64,000 nt of DNA from Verrucomicrobiales bacterium. Its GTDB lineage: Bacteria; Verrucomicrobiota; Verrucomicrobiia; Verrucomicrobiales; DEV007. Under the pieces are notes generated by a model that made no database searches, was not told the DNA's origin, and saw nothing but the letters and a program-made list of their open reading frames with translations. This document shows, in pieces, positions 54,034-63,897 of this stretch. The position numbers were made by a program, and so were the translations under genes. The stretch is taken from assembly GCA_002698785.1 (NCBI GenBank), contig PAAG01000048.1, positions 1 through 64,000 on the forward strand, written 5' to 3'. Numbering within the stretch: the stretch's first letter is position 1; every line of letters starts with the position of its first letter.

Positions 54034-57000
54034 TTATTCTCCGGTTCTTACGGTTTCACCGTCCTTTGCTAACTTCTGTTGTTCAACCAGATTGCTCACT
54101 TCATGAGCCACGAGATCGCGCAACTGCTTGCTGGTTGATTTGAATCCGAGCATGCGAGCTACCCCAACAGCAAGTTCTCCAATTTCCAAGCTATGGCTCG
54201 CTTTGACGAGCTGCAGAATTCCGGACTGAATTTCCTGTGGTGGAAGAGATTCAATTTTTTTGAGTGATGTGGACTGCGTGTTGGAGCGATCTCTAATTTG
54301 GATGGATTTCCCGGGAAAGAGAATGATGTCCTTCTGGGCCACTAACAGATTTGCCTGGAGGGCTCCATCGATCCCTTTGGAAACCGCTTCTTGAATCCGT
54401 CTGCCAGCACGTCCAACTCCCCACGCATTTCGGACTCGAGCAACTATCTCGTTTCGGTGGATAGGGGATTCTACTTCGACAATGTACTTCACTAAATCGA
54501 TCATCCAATGAGTATCCACTTCGTGAATATCCAAGGTGGTATCGGCAGTATATTCTGCCTCCACATAGGGAATTCCTGACGGGGTAACGTCCGCCTGGAT
54601 CGGATCGGCAGGAAGTCGGTCGATCTCGATATCAGTCGAAACCGATACTGTGGGTAAAGCATTCGCACAGTTGCCAGCCATAGCATCTTCGATCGCGAGA
54701 ATAGTTCTCTCAAGCTGGTCCTGAGGGCGAGTGAACCAATCTGAGCTCCATATTCGATGTATTGTCCAACCGTGCCCTTCGAGCACCGCTTGTCGCTGGC
54801 GATCACGCTCACGCGCAGATCGAGCCGAATGATACGTTGCTCCATCGCACTCCAGCCCTAACACGTAACTGCCGGGATTGTCTGGATGGACAATTGCCAA
54901 ATCTATGAAGAATCCTGCTGATCCAACCTGAGAGTGAACCGTGTAGCCTTCGTTAATCAGTGCGCGATAAACGGCTTCTTCAAACGGAGACTCGAGTTCG
55001 CGACCGGTATCTGGATCTGGTATTCCCAGTAAGCCGGACTCCGCGTATTGCAGGAAGGTTTTGAGAGCCTTGATGCCGTGCCCACGGCCAGCGACGTCCA
55101 AATCTTCCGCATGAATTGAGGAAAAGACCTCGCAACGTTCTTTTGCTCGTGAAATAAGGACATTCAACCGACGCTCTCCGCCTGCGTTATTCAATGGACC
55201 GAAATTCATGAGTCGGTTTCCCGCTTCATCTTTTCCGTATCCGACCGATATGAAAACGACATCTCTCTCGTCACCTTGAATGTTTTCCAGGTTCTTCACG
55301 AAAAACGGTTCGGTAGGATGACTACGGAAGAAGTTTTCTACTTCAGGGTTCTCTCGTCTGCGTATCTCCAATTCGTCCAGGATTGCGTCTCGTTGAGCCA
55401 CTGAAAATGCTCCCACGCCGAGTGTCTTTTCTGGTTGTTCTTTTGCGTGAAGAATCACTGCATCTGCCACAGCTCTGGCCTCTCCGAAATTTTTGCGAGA
55501 CTTCCCTCTGTCGAAATAGCCGTCTTCCACAAAGTGGAACTTGAGCCCTAAATCTGGATCGGCAGAACGCGGACTCGGGACAACAAACAGCTTATCATCG
55601 TAGAATTCGTGATTCGAGACAGATATTAGACTCTGGTGGCGACTACGGTAGTGCCATCTTAACATGGAAGAAATCAGGCCCTTGGCGTTGGCCAGGCCGA
55701 GGATGCTCTCGATCTCACCTGCACTAACAATATCGTCTTCTTCCTCTTCAGCGTCGTCCAGCCCCATTTTTGCGAAGAAGCGAGTCGGTGGCAGTTGCCG
55801 CTCATCTCCGACTACGACGAGTTGGTTTCCTCGAGCAATGGCACCGATCGCATCGACTGGTTCCACTTGGCTCGCTTCATCAAACACCACAAGATCAAAC
55901 TCAATGGCTCCAGGCGTCAAGAACTGTGCGACAGACATCGGGCTCATCATGAAGACCGGCTTGATGGCCTGCGTGGCATTCCCCGCTTTCTCCAGGAGTT
56001 TGCGAATGGACATGTGGCCTCGTTTTCTTGCCATTTGGCCTTTCAAGATGCCGACTTCTCCCATCCCGCCTGCAGTGGAGGATACACTCTCGTGATGCCT
56101 CGAAAGGACTTCGTAGCGGGCAAAATCAATTCTTTTCCTGTCGGCTGCGCGGAAACGTTCAACCAACTGATTGTGAGTGCTCCCTTCGAAGTGAGCTAAA
56201 TGAGGAAACTCCTCGATCAGTTTCTGGTAGAGGCGTCTGTAGTATCCTAGATCGAAAGCTGGTAGCATCTCTTGTGAGGATAGGGTGCCGTCGAGGATGG
56301 CGTCTGTAATCTCTCCAATTCCCTTTTCATTGGAGAGTGAAACGCGGTGTTGGAGATTTACCCAAAGGAAAAGGGATTCCGGTGAGCTGGCCCATGTTTC
56401 CAATTTTCTGGCTAGCAGTTCTAGATCGACATATACGATGTCGCTTTCACCAAAGGCTTCATCAGGAACTAATAACAAGTCGTCCCTGAGGGTGGTGAGA
56501 AGGTTCAACAATTCTGTCAATGTCTGCTGTGTTTCTCTAGCGGCTTTTACGCAATCTTCGAAGGAGTCGATTTTTGAAAGTGAGTCAAAAAAGCGGTCGT
56601 CCACCCCATTGTTCAGGCAATTTTGTCTCCACGAAATTATCTCTTCAAGGCTTCCCCATTCGGAGTCACATCCCTGCCACCTGGCCTTTCCGAAACACTC
56701 AACGCCCAGATCGAACGATTCGCGAATGAGTTGGCGAATCTTGCGCCCTTCGATGAGTGCGTCGATCCACTGGAGACGTTCGTCGAACTTCTTCGGAAGG
56801 GTAGCGTCGACTAGTAGAGCTTTGAATTCTGCTAGGGCGGCTCTGTATTTTCCGTTGATGATCCGTAGCGGCGATTTTCCATGAGCCGCGATCTGCATTC
56901 GAATATGGCTAAGGTCAATATCCCATGCTGAATCGATAAAATGCTTGGCCTCATTGGAGTCGATCTCTTTCAATCGAACTCCGCCCTGCACAATAGAATT

Positions 57001-58755
57001 TATCTTGGTGGTCTGTGCTGACCAATTGGGATTTGAGATTGCTGCTTTGTCGAAGTCCGGTGCCGACTCCAATTGCTCTCCCATTGCGATGAGGCGGTCG
57101 ACCTCTGCCAGGTTAGCCGGTTCCTCTGAGTACAGTAGTTCTGCCAGCCTCGATGCCTGAGACCTTAATTCGAACATCGTAGAGGTCGCCTCTTTCGTTT
57201 TTCTATGTATTTCCTCGCCGTCGATTTTTGTTAGCACAGTGCGAGTAACGCCTTTCCATGAATGTCCTGGCACATCTCCCACTTCACCAAGGAGGGGGGA
57301 GAGTGTTTCAAGAAACTCGCGACGTTCTTTTACTTCCGCTTTGTTCCATGAGGCGGCGTCTAACAACTGTGGCAGCTGCTCTGTATTAATCCCATCACCG
57401 GCCAGTGAGAGTTTTCCGATGATGAAAATAGGTGTGTGTTTCGCTGCTCCCCACGGTTCGTTGAGAAGGTTTGCGTGCGAATTGAGTTGTTCACGAAGTT
57501 CGTGCAATTCCTCTAGCACTCCGTTAGCACCCTGAACGGTCGGTTGCCCCTGTTCCATCGTTCTGCGGATTTCTTCGAGCACTGACCGTTTGTTGCTTTT
57601 GTGGCTGTGAAGTTCGAGAGCCAATGCGCCAAGGCCATAGGCGTCGAGACGGCGCTTCACCACCTCGAGGGCGGCAAGCTTTTCTGCAACAAACAAAACC
57701 CGTTTGCCATCAAGGACAGCCGTGGCGATCAGGTTGGTGATTGTCTGGGACTTGCCTGTTCCAGGAGGGCCCTGGATAACAAGGTTCTTCTGCGCTCTTA
57801 CTTCCTCGATTGCTGCGGATTGCGAGGAATCGGCGTCGATGACATGACTCAATCGGTTTACGGGGATCGCCGGATCAAGAGGGGCTTCCTCTGTTAGCGT
57901 GGGCTCCGATGCTGGGAAGCCTTCACCCATCAAGCCACTCACTAACGGATGCTCACTGAGTGCTTTCTCTCCCGGCCAATTTTCGGGATCCAAATCCCGA
58001 TACATCAAAAACTTAGAGAACGAGAAGAATCCCAGAACGATTGCATCGGGAATCACCTCCCAGCCTTCCTGGCCTTCGATCACTTCCGCCATTCGGCTGA
58101 AGTAGTGGTCAAGGTCGAAGTCATCGCTGAATTCCAAATCGGGAGCGGTTATCCCAAACTCCTTCATTTTCTGGCAGAGTGAAAGGTTGTCGCTCGGCTC
58201 TTGATCGAGGGTTACTAGTTTGAAGCGTTCTTTCGCACTCTGGCGCTCCAGTTCGACGGGGATGAGAAGCAGTGGAGCATATCTGTCTACGGCGGAAGAT
58301 TTGTCTTCTCGCCATTTCATCTGCCCTAGTGCAAGGAACAGAGTATTTACGCCCTGCTCCTCAATTGCGGTTCGTGCGTCGTAATATATCGAGAGAAGTC
58401 GGCGTTGTAGCACTTCGGATTTTAACTTCGTTTGAAGTCGAGTGTCTCTGTGACGTGCCGCAATACCTCTCTCGTCGTATTCTTCATCCTCTTCTTCGGG
58501 CTGAGGAAGTAGATCGACAGTTTCTTCATCGGTATCAACCTCGCTGTCACTTTCATCTTCTGTTTCCAGAAATGTCAGCTTCTTTCCTTGGCGAAGGAGT
58601 AGGTCGAAAATTTCAGTGCTCAACTCGTCATCAACAACGATGGACTTAGCACTGGGGCGCTGTGGGATATTGAGCAGGCGATTTCTCGCGGTAAGATCAA
58701 GAAGCTTCTCGCGGGCTTTCTCCAGTTCCCGTTTGATAGTCGATGGTTCCGTCAC
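54034..58755 (-). CDS. DUF4011/SF1 helicase/Vsr-like nuclease/DUF3320 protein (Hhe-type defence)
   Basis: 1573 residues from a GTG start. DUF4011 about 8-65 and on (REKLLDLTARNRLLNIPQR), acidic spacer; SF1 helicase with Walker A GPPGTGKS (329-336), Walker B VVFDEASQVEP (near 956), VVVGDERQLPPTRFF and the late motifs ENIQGDERDVVFISVGYG and NVLISRAKERCEVF. A Vsr/MTES_1575-type PD-(D/E)xK nuclease lies about 1250-1345 (FIDLAIVHPD, LGLECDGATYHSA, WTIHRIWSSDWF). DUF3320 is near the C-terminus (IVEVESPIHRNEIVARV). This order is that of the single-gene anti-phage system reported as Hhe. Flanked by ordinary genes. Confidence 0.92.
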   Translation of the reverse strand: MTEPSTIKRELEKAREKLLDLTARNRLLNIPQRPSAKSIVVDDELSTEIFDLLLRQGKKLTFLETEDESDSEVDTDEETVDLLPQPEEEDEEYDERGIAARHRDTRLQTKLKSEVLQRRLLSIYYDARTAIEEQGVNTLFLALGQMKWREDKSSAVDRYAPLLLIPVELERQSAKERFKLVTLDQEPSDNLSLCQKMKEFGITAPDLEFSDDFDLDHYFSRMAEVIEGQEGWEVIPDAIVLGFFSFSKFLMYRDLDPENWPGEKALSEHPLVSGLMGEGFPASEPTLTEEAPLDPAIPVNRLSHVIDADSSQSAAIEEVRAQKNLVIQGPPGTGKSQTITNLIATAVLDGKRVLFVAEKLAALEVVKRRLDAYGLGALALELHSHKSNKRSVLEEIRRTMEQGQPTVQGANGVLEELHELREQLNSHANLLNEPWGAAKHTPIFIIGKLSLAGDGINTEQLPQLLDAASWNKAEVKERREFLETLSPLLGEVGDVPGHSWKGVTRTVLTKIDGEEIHRKTKEATSTMFELRSQASRLAELLYSEEPANLAEVDRLIAMGEQLESAPDFDKAAISNPNWSAQTTKINSIVQGGVRLKEIDSNEAKHFIDSAWDIDLSHIRMQIAAHGKSPLRIINGKYRAALAEFKALLVDATLPKKFDERLQWIDALIEGRKIRQLIRESFDLGVECFGKARWQGCDSEWGSLEEIISWRQNCLNNGVDDRFFDSLSKIDSFEDCVKAARETQQTLTELLNLLTTLRDDLLLVPDEAFGESDIVYVDLELLARKLETWASSPESLFLWVNLQHRVSLSNEKGIGEITDAILDGTLSSQEMLPAFDLGYYRRLYQKLIEEFPHLAHFEGSTHNQLVERFRAADRKRIDFARYEVLSRHHESVSSTAGGMGEVGILKGQMARKRGHMSIRKLLEKAGNATQAIKPVFMMSPMSVAQFLTPGAIEFDLVVFDEASQVEPVDAIGAIARGNQLVVVGDERQLPPTRFFAKMGLDDAEEEEDDIVSAGEIESILGLANAKGLISSMLRWHYRSRHQSLISVSNHEFYDDKLFVVPSPRSADPDLGLKFHFVEDGYFDRGKSRKNFGEARAVADAVILHAKEQPEKTLGVGAFSVAQRDAILDELEIRRRENPEVENFFRSHPTEPFFVKNLENIQGDERDVVFISVGYGKDEAGNRLMNFGPLNNAGGERRLNVLISRAKERCEVFSSIHAEDLDVAGRGHGIKALKTFLQYAESGLLGIPDPDTGRELESPFEEAVYRALINEGYTVHSQVGSAGFFIDLAIVHPDNPGSYVLGLECDGATYHSARSARERDRQRQAVLEGHGWTIHRIWSSDWFTRPQDQLERTILAIEDAMAGNCANALPTVSVSTDIEIDRLPADPIQADVTPSGIPYVEAEYTADTTLDIHEVDTHWMIDLVKYIVEVESPIHRNEIVARVRNAWGVGRAGRRIQEAVSKGIDGALQANLLVAQKDIILFPGKSIQIRDRSNTQSTSLKKIESLPPQEIQSGILQLVKASHSLEIGELAVGVARMLGFKSTSKQLRDLVAHEVSNLVEQQKLAKDGETVRTGE

Positions 58756-59058
58756 AGCAAAGAGGATGTGGTAAACTAATACGCAGGTTCTGCCTAATAA
58801 TGATTAAACTCTCATAATTTCCAATACCCTAATTCAGTATCGAAAAGGATGGGCGTTCGCTGGAGGTGATCGCAAAAATTTTCTCCGCTAATTTAAAAGA
58901 GAGGCTGATAACAGTTCCTTGAACTGATCTTAGGAATGGTTCCGTTTGTTGGGATTAGCAGACCCGCAAAAGATCTTACGTCAGCTTTGCATCTATATGC
59001 CCGAGAAGAGCTATGAAAATCAATCGTTTGTATTGCAGGGCGCAATCGGAATCAGCAG
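58756..59058. other. 303-bp AT-richer intergenic region upstream of the helicase gene
   Basis: Lies between the NDH-2 fusion stop and the helicase start, both on the minus strand. It is visibly richer in A and T than its surroundings and should hold the helicase promoter. No credible ORF, repeat, tRNA remnant or attachment site was found. Confidence 0.6.
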
Positions 59059-61155
59059 CTACTGATCCGCTTTTACTGTCAGAGTATTTTCGATCGCTTC
59101 TTCTCCGAGGAGGTCCATGACTGTTACGATCCCGAGGAGGCAGTTCTCTGAATCTGTGATGAGGCATTTGTAGCGACCGGCGCGGACCATTTCCTCGATG
59201 GCTTCCTGGACGGTCGCTGATGCATCGCACTGGGGAAGATGCATGAGGTCGATTCTCTCCAGCTTCGTATCTTCCGAAACGTCTCCTCGCTTGATAAAGT
59301 CGAAGAAGTCTTCCCGCCCAAGAACGCCGACAAGTTTCCTGTCCGCAGTTACAAGGGGATAAACGCTGTATCGTCTCTTTTTGAATAGAATCAGCGCATC
59401 CTGTACGGTTTGGTCGCTTCTCAGTGTGGCGCAGTCTTCCCGCATCACCTTGGTAACTGATCGTTCCAGGGTGTGGGTATGTAGATTACGGACGACTGCT
59501 TCGACTTCTGCCTCGGCGGAAACCTGGGCGGTGGTTTTTGCCAGGAGCCTTCTGAAACGGCGGCTGCTCTGGAAGAATGGCAGGACGACTTCTCCACTAA
59601 GGGAGACCAGTTCGGTCTGTTCCACAGCGACTGCATCAAGAAGATATCCGCCTCCGTGAACGAGTGCTCGCTCGCCGAAGTAGTCTCCTTCTTTGATAAA
59701 ACGAACGGCTTTTCCGTCGGCGTCACGAAGATGGATTTCCCCTTTCTGAACGACGTAGAGTGAAAAGGCTGGCTCGCCCCGATTGAAAAGGACGTCGTTC
59801 GGTTCAAGATGGACGTGGCGAAACAGGCTAGTGTATTTCGGACTGAGCAGGTTGATATCGCGAGGAAAGAAAAGGTCGAGCGTCCAATCGATGAGGACTC
59901 GCAGTTTTCGATCAAGGCCGGGAAGTTTCGATACGTAGATCGTTCGCCACATGAACCAGGCAATGAAACCGGAGAACTGTTTGCCCATGATGCTGGCGAC
60001 AGCAGTCTGGTGACCAATGGAGGCCAGCTCACCAAGGCCCTTGAAGAGGAATGGTTTGAGTTTCTCTTTTCGTATTTCCAGGCTGATGTTGTCTGCGAGA
60101 TATATCCCCTGTCGCATGGCGAACTGGGCTGTCTGCGGACAATCTTCTCCGCCGCCGTCGGCGAGGGGTACGAGTGCACAATCTCCTGCGGTCCAAAGCC
60201 CCTCGTGACCGGGGACCTTGAGATACTCATTGGCCCGGATCCGATATCGTTCGTGCTCGACACCATAGGTGTCGCACATTTTCTTGACGGTTTTGTTAGG
60301 GGCGGTTCCAACGGTTGAAACAACCGTGGAGGTTTCAATGACCATTCCGGATTGTAGATATACCTTCGTGGCTGTGACTGCCTTCACCCGGTCTTCCAGG
60401 CAAAGTTCGAGGCCGCGTTCGGAGAGCTTTTTTCCGGCGTAGTCGGCCAGTTCTTCACCGAGGGTATGGAGAATACGGTCGCGGCTGTGGACGAGCACGA
60501 CTCGAATATCCTCTTCTGCTACGTTCGTGTAGTACCTCGCCACACTGAGGAGCATATCCAGAATTTCACCAGCGGTTTCAACTCCTGAATACCCGCCTCC
60601 CACGACAACGAAAGTGAGAAGACGTTTTCTAACATCCGGTCGATATTCGGCATTGGCCTCTTCGATCCGCGAAATGATAGTGGATCGAAGAACCATCGCG
60701 TCACCGACGTTCTGCATCAGGTAGGCATGCTCAGGCATTCCCGGGACACGACTGAGGTCGATCTCTGCACCGAGCGTGACGACCAGGTGATTGAATTCAA
60801 TGGTGACACCTGCGGAGAAGCTACCGGTGTTCACTTCCACTTCCCGCTTCTCCAAGTCAATGTCGTGTGCCGTGCCTCGCAGGACAGTGAGTCCTTTGCA
60901 GAGCTGGCGGATGGGGTTGACTACGTGGCGTGGAGAAATCGATCCGCCTGCGACTTCGGCGAGCATCGGTTGAAAGACCATGTAGTTCTGGTCTGAGATG
61001 ATTACCGCTTCTCTCGGAGAAACTCCCGCCTTTTTCAGCGATTTTGCGAGTCTCTGGCCGCAGAAGACGCCAGCGAAGCCTCCCCCGAGGATAGCAACTT
61101 CGAATTTCAAGCGGTTCGGCTCGGGACCATTGTGATCAGCGGCAGTATCGGTCAT
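59059..61155 (-). CDS. NDH-2-type NADH dehydrogenase fused to cNMP-binding and two CBS domains
   Basis: 698 residues. Residues about 17-430 are an FAD-dependent NADH:quinone reductase: FAD motif AILGGGFAG (21-29), NAD motif VVVGGGYSGVE (about 188-198), WTAGDCALVP, a C-terminal membrane-binding part with IAWFMWRTIYVSKL. Then a cyclic-nucleotide-binding domain about 440-555 (VLFNRGEPAFSLYVVQKGEIHL, GDYFGERALVHGG) and two CBS domains about 570-630 (VMREDCATLRSDQTVQDALILF) and 635-690. It moves electrons from NADH to quinone without pumping. The added domains suggest allosteric control by a nucleotide. Possibly cotranscribed with the DUF456 and lpxK genes upstream. Confidence 0.92.
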   Translation of the reverse strand: MTDTAADHNGPEPNRLKFEVAILGGGFAGVFCGQRLAKSLKKAGVSPREAVIISDQNYMVFQPMLAEVAGGSISPRHVVNPIRQLCKGLTVLRGTAHDIDLEKREVEVNTGSFSAGVTIEFNHLVVTLGAEIDLSRVPGMPEHAYLMQNVGDAMVLRSTIISRIEEANAEYRPDVRKRLLTFVVVGGGYSGVETAGEILDMLLSVARYYTNVAEEDIRVVLVHSRDRILHTLGEELADYAGKKLSERGLELCLEDRVKAVTATKVYLQSGMVIETSTVVSTVGTAPNKTVKKMCDTYGVEHERYRIRANEYLKVPGHEGLWTAGDCALVPLADGGGEDCPQTAQFAMRQGIYLADNISLEIRKEKLKPFLFKGLGELASIGHQTAVASIMGKQFSGFIAWFMWRTIYVSKLPGLDRKLRVLIDWTLDLFFPRDINLLSPKYTSLFRHVHLEPNDVLFNRGEPAFSLYVVQKGEIHLRDADGKAVRFIKEGDYFGERALVHGGGYLLDAVAVEQTELVSLSGEVVLPFFQSSRRFRRLLAKTTAQVSAEAEVEAVVRNLHTHTLERSVTKVMREDCATLRSDQTVQDALILFKKRRYSVYPLVTADRKLVGVLGREDFFDFIKRGDVSEDTKLERIDLMHLPQCDASATVQEAIEEMVRAGRYKCLITDSENCLLGIVTVMDLLGEEAIENTLTVKADQ

Positions 61156-61237
61156 CCTGACTTATCAACCGCGAGACTGGGGAGACGCGCAAGTTCCAAT
61201 TCGGTAAGTATTGGAAGATTCGCCTCGGAAATTCTCT

Positions 61238-61780
61238 CTAATTCACGACAAAAACGTCGCCGACGTACCAAGCGATCATTCCGAAAGCGAGGATTACACG
61301 CCCAATCATTCCTGCGACACCTCCGACGACGGTCCCGATGGTCGAGTTTGAGGCATCTTTCATGTGTTTCTTTGCAAAGAGAATCTCAAATAGGAAGACG
61401 CCGAGAATTGGGCCAATTATCAATCCTGGAAGGTGGAAAAACAGACCCACGATCCCCCCGATTATTGCCCCTATGATACCCCACTTACTGGATCCAAACC
61501 AACGTGCACCGATCGCTCCGCTGAACCAGTCGAGTATCAGCGATAGAATGTAGAGTATTCCCATGAAGACGAGCCCCTGCCAGGCGAGTCCGGATGCTTC
61601 CATGCCCATTGCGAAATAGTGAATCAACGCTCCTGCGTAGATGAGTGTCGTGCCGGGTAGAATGGGGAGGAAGGTGCCCAGAAACCCGGTCACCAGACAG
61701 ACTATCACAATGGTCCAGCTGAAGACTGAAAGGGTCGTCTCTGAAGTGAAGAAATCAAAAAATCCAGCAAGCACAGGCAT
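61238..61780 (-). CDS. DUF456 membrane protein
   Basis: 180 residues, about four to five membrane helices. Conserved pattern: VTGFLGTFLPILPGTTLIYAG, then DWFSGAIGARWFGSSKWG, then GLIIGPILGVFLFEIL. The Gly-rich helices and repeated GIIGAIIGG suggest close packing. Function of the family is unknown. Between lpxK (54 bp upstream) and the NDH-2 fusion (82 bp downstream). Confidence 0.85.
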   Translation of the reverse strand: MPVLAGFFDFFTSETTLSVFSWTIVIVCLVTGFLGTFLPILPGTTLIYAGALIHYFAMGMEASGLAWQGLVFMGILYILSLILDWFSGAIGARWFGSSKWGIIGAIIGGIVGLFFHLPGLIIGPILGVFLFEILFAKKHMKDASNSTIGTVVGGVAGMIGRVILAFGMIAWYVGDVFVVN

Positions 61781-61834
61781 GGTCGGGGATCACTATTGCA
61801 GCGAAACATTTGGAGGGCCACTACGTGAATTGGT

Positions 61835-63025
61835 TCAAAAAAACCGACGTGCGGGCATGTCGGCTCTCGGAGTGCAAATACGGGCGATGCACTGATCGAA
61901 GCTTTCTTCGTTACTCAGGATCCCGATCTCAACACGAAGGAAGTATATGGGGACATCCATTCGGGCGAGGCGGGGGAACCTTACCGCGTCTTTCTCGGTG
62001 GTGATGATCATGTCCACATCGGATTCCACGCAGCAATTGATGAACGTGATGATTTCCTGTTCCGTGAACCGGTGGTGGTCCATGAAGCGGCAGGTAGCTT
62101 CTATGGTGGCTCCTAGTTTGCGAACTCCGTGCTCAAAGCTTTCGGGAACGGCAATCGCGCTGACGGTGCCTACTTTTGCTCCTTGAAGAGATTCGAGCGT
62201 TCGTTTTTCCCGAGTCTCGAGGTGCTCGAGATGGCAGGGGCGATGTTCGCATTCAATTATCTCTGCGGTACGGTTGTATTTGCGAATGCGATTGATGAGT
62301 TCTTCGTTCGGCTCGCCGTTGCATTTTGTTATGAAAATATAAGATGCTCGTTTCAGGTTCTTAGGGGGCTCCCGGAGGGTTCCTCTTGGCAGAAGGCGTT
62401 CACTGCCAAATGGTTGCCACCTATCTACAAGGACGATATCGAGTCGATGTTTGAGTCTGAGGTATTGAAGGCCGTCGTCGAGGATAAGAGTGTCGCAGTT
62501 GAGGGTTCCGATGGCGTGTTTTCCGCTCTTTACCCGGTCTTTGTCGACCACAACTGGGACGTCGCGAAGGTTAGCCGCGAGCATGTAGGGTTCGTCGCCA
62601 GCCGTCTTTGAATCGAGAAGGAGTGATTTTCCGTCACTAACGACACGGGGAGGGTCAATTTCGTTTTTTCCCTGAATCTTTCCAGCGAGACGCTTCAAGA
62701 ATGGCTGTTTTACTGATTTGTATCCTCGGCTGAGGATTGCGACCCGCCTTCCGCCGTCCTGAAGGGAGCGTGCGAATTTCTCCACGACCGGGGTTTTTCC
62801 GGTGCCGCCAACGGTCATATTGCCGATGGAGACTACGAGGCAACCCAGGTTTCGCTCGCGAAGGATTCTATTTCGATAAAGCCAGAGGCGGGCATTTACT
62901 GCGCCTCCATACAGATGAGCCATGGTGCCCAGGAAACCGCGGAGCATCGATGCGCGAATTCCCTGACGACGATCCAGAATGACGTCGACTACAAACTGTT
63001 CGAGTTTTTCAGTGGTTTGCCCCAT
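61835..63025 (-). CDS. lpxK: Tetraacyldisaccharide 4'-kinase
   Basis: 396 residues, a little longer than E. coli LpxK (328). It phosphorylates the 4' position of the lipid A precursor on the cytoplasmic face of the inner membrane. Walker [15 protein letters not shown] (66-79), [58 protein letters not shown] and the late [11 protein letters not shown]. The N-terminus has a hydrophobic/amphipathic helix. Its presence shows lipid A synthesis and hence an LPS outer membrane. Divergent from rph. Confidence 0.95.
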   Translation of the reverse strand: MGQTTEKLEQFVVDVILDRRQGIRASMLRGFLGTMAHLYGGAVNARLWLYRNRILRERNLGCLVVSIGNMTVGGTGKTPVVEKFARSLQDGGRRVAILSRGYKSVKQPFLKRLAGKIQGKNEIDPPRVVSDGKSLLLDSKTAGDEPYMLAANLRDVPVVVDKDRVKSGKHAIGTLNCDTLILDDGLQYLRLKHRLDIVLVDRWQPFGSERLLPRGTLREPPKNLKRASYIFITKCNGEPNEELINRIRKYNRTAEIIECEHRPCHLEHLETREKRTLESLQGAKVGTVSAIAVPESFEHGVRKLGATIEATCRFMDHHRFTEQEIITFINCCVESDVDMIITTEKDAVRFPRLARMDVPIYFLRVEIGILSNEESFDQCIARICTPRADMPARRFF

Positions 63026-63126
63026 GGTCCTGCGCCGGCGGCGACTATGGTCGCTAATTCAGATCTTCACGCAACAAGGAATGTGAACGGTTGCGTTTCT
63101 CTCTGTATTAGGGCAAAGCGTAGGAC

Positions 63127-63894
63127 ATGAATAGAATCGATGGCAGGGCGTTGGATGAAATGCGGGAAGTTCGCTTCGAACTCGATGTTGCTCGCCATGC
63201 TCATGGCAGTGTGCTTGTAAGCTTTGGCGACACCCAGGTAATCTGTGCGGCGATGCTCGAGTCCGGGGTACCGCGCTGGATGATGCACCAGGGAGTTCCC
63301 GGTGGCTGGTTGACAGCTGAATACAACATGTTGCCGTATTCGACACTCCAGCGAAAACCGCGCGACATCAGTCGTGGTAAATTGGATGGGCGGAGTTCTG
63401 AGATTCAGCGATTGATCGGGCGTAGTCTGCGGGCTGTGGTCGATTTGAAAACGATGGGACAACGAACTCTCTGGGTCGATTGTGATGTTCTGCGGGCGGA
63501 TGGGGGAACTCGGACGGCTTCGATTACTGGTGCGTGTGTCGCTGTGGAGATGGCATTTCAGAGATTTATCGCTGCTGGAAAAATGACTTCTTCACCTATG
63601 TCGCAGTATGCTGCAGCGATCAGCGCCGGTGTTTACGAGGATACCTGTTGTCTCGATCTCAACTATGTCGAAGACAAGGGAGCCACGGTCGATTTCAATT
63701 TTGCGATGACCGAAGATCTGAAAATGATCGAGGTCCAGGGGACGGGAGAGGAGGCTACCTTCTCGGAAGAGGAAATGACTGAGATGCTGCGTCTTGGGAA
63801 AAAAGGCGTCAGTGAGTTGGTAGCTCTGCAAAAGAAAGCGGTGGAATCTTTCGATCCCACCGCGGATGTCGATCTTCTGAGTCGATTGTCCTAG
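63127..63894 (+). CDS. rph: Ribonuclease PH
   Basis: 255 residues, the normal length. Phosphorolytic 3'-5' exoribonuclease that trims tRNA 3' ends. Motifs: VLVSFGDTQVICAAML, YNMLPYSTLQRKPRDISRGK, DGRSSEIQRLIGRSLRAVVD (RNA-binding Arg residues), LWVDCDVLRADGGTRTASI, and DLNYVEDKGATVDFNF with VQGTGEEATFS. All phosphate- and metal-binding residues appear intact. Ends 3 bp from the sigma-factor stop. Confidence 0.96.
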   Translation: MNRIDGRALDEMREVRFELDVARHAHGSVLVSFGDTQVICAAMLESGVPRWMMHQGVPGGWLTAEYNMLPYSTLQRKPRDISRGKLDGRSSEIQRLIGRSLRAVVDLKTMGQRTLWVDCDVLRADGGTRTASITGACVAVEMAFQRFIAAGKMTSSPMSQYAAAISAGVYEDTCCLDLNYVEDKGATVDFNFAMTEDLKMIEVQGTGEEATFSEEEMTEMLRLGKKGVSELVALQKKAVESFDPTADVDLLSRLS

Positions 63895-63897
63895 TGC

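Noticed and set aside
58756-59058. Integration site for a defence island
   Set aside because: No tRNA, direct repeat or integrase was found around the helicase gene; AT-richness alone is not enough.
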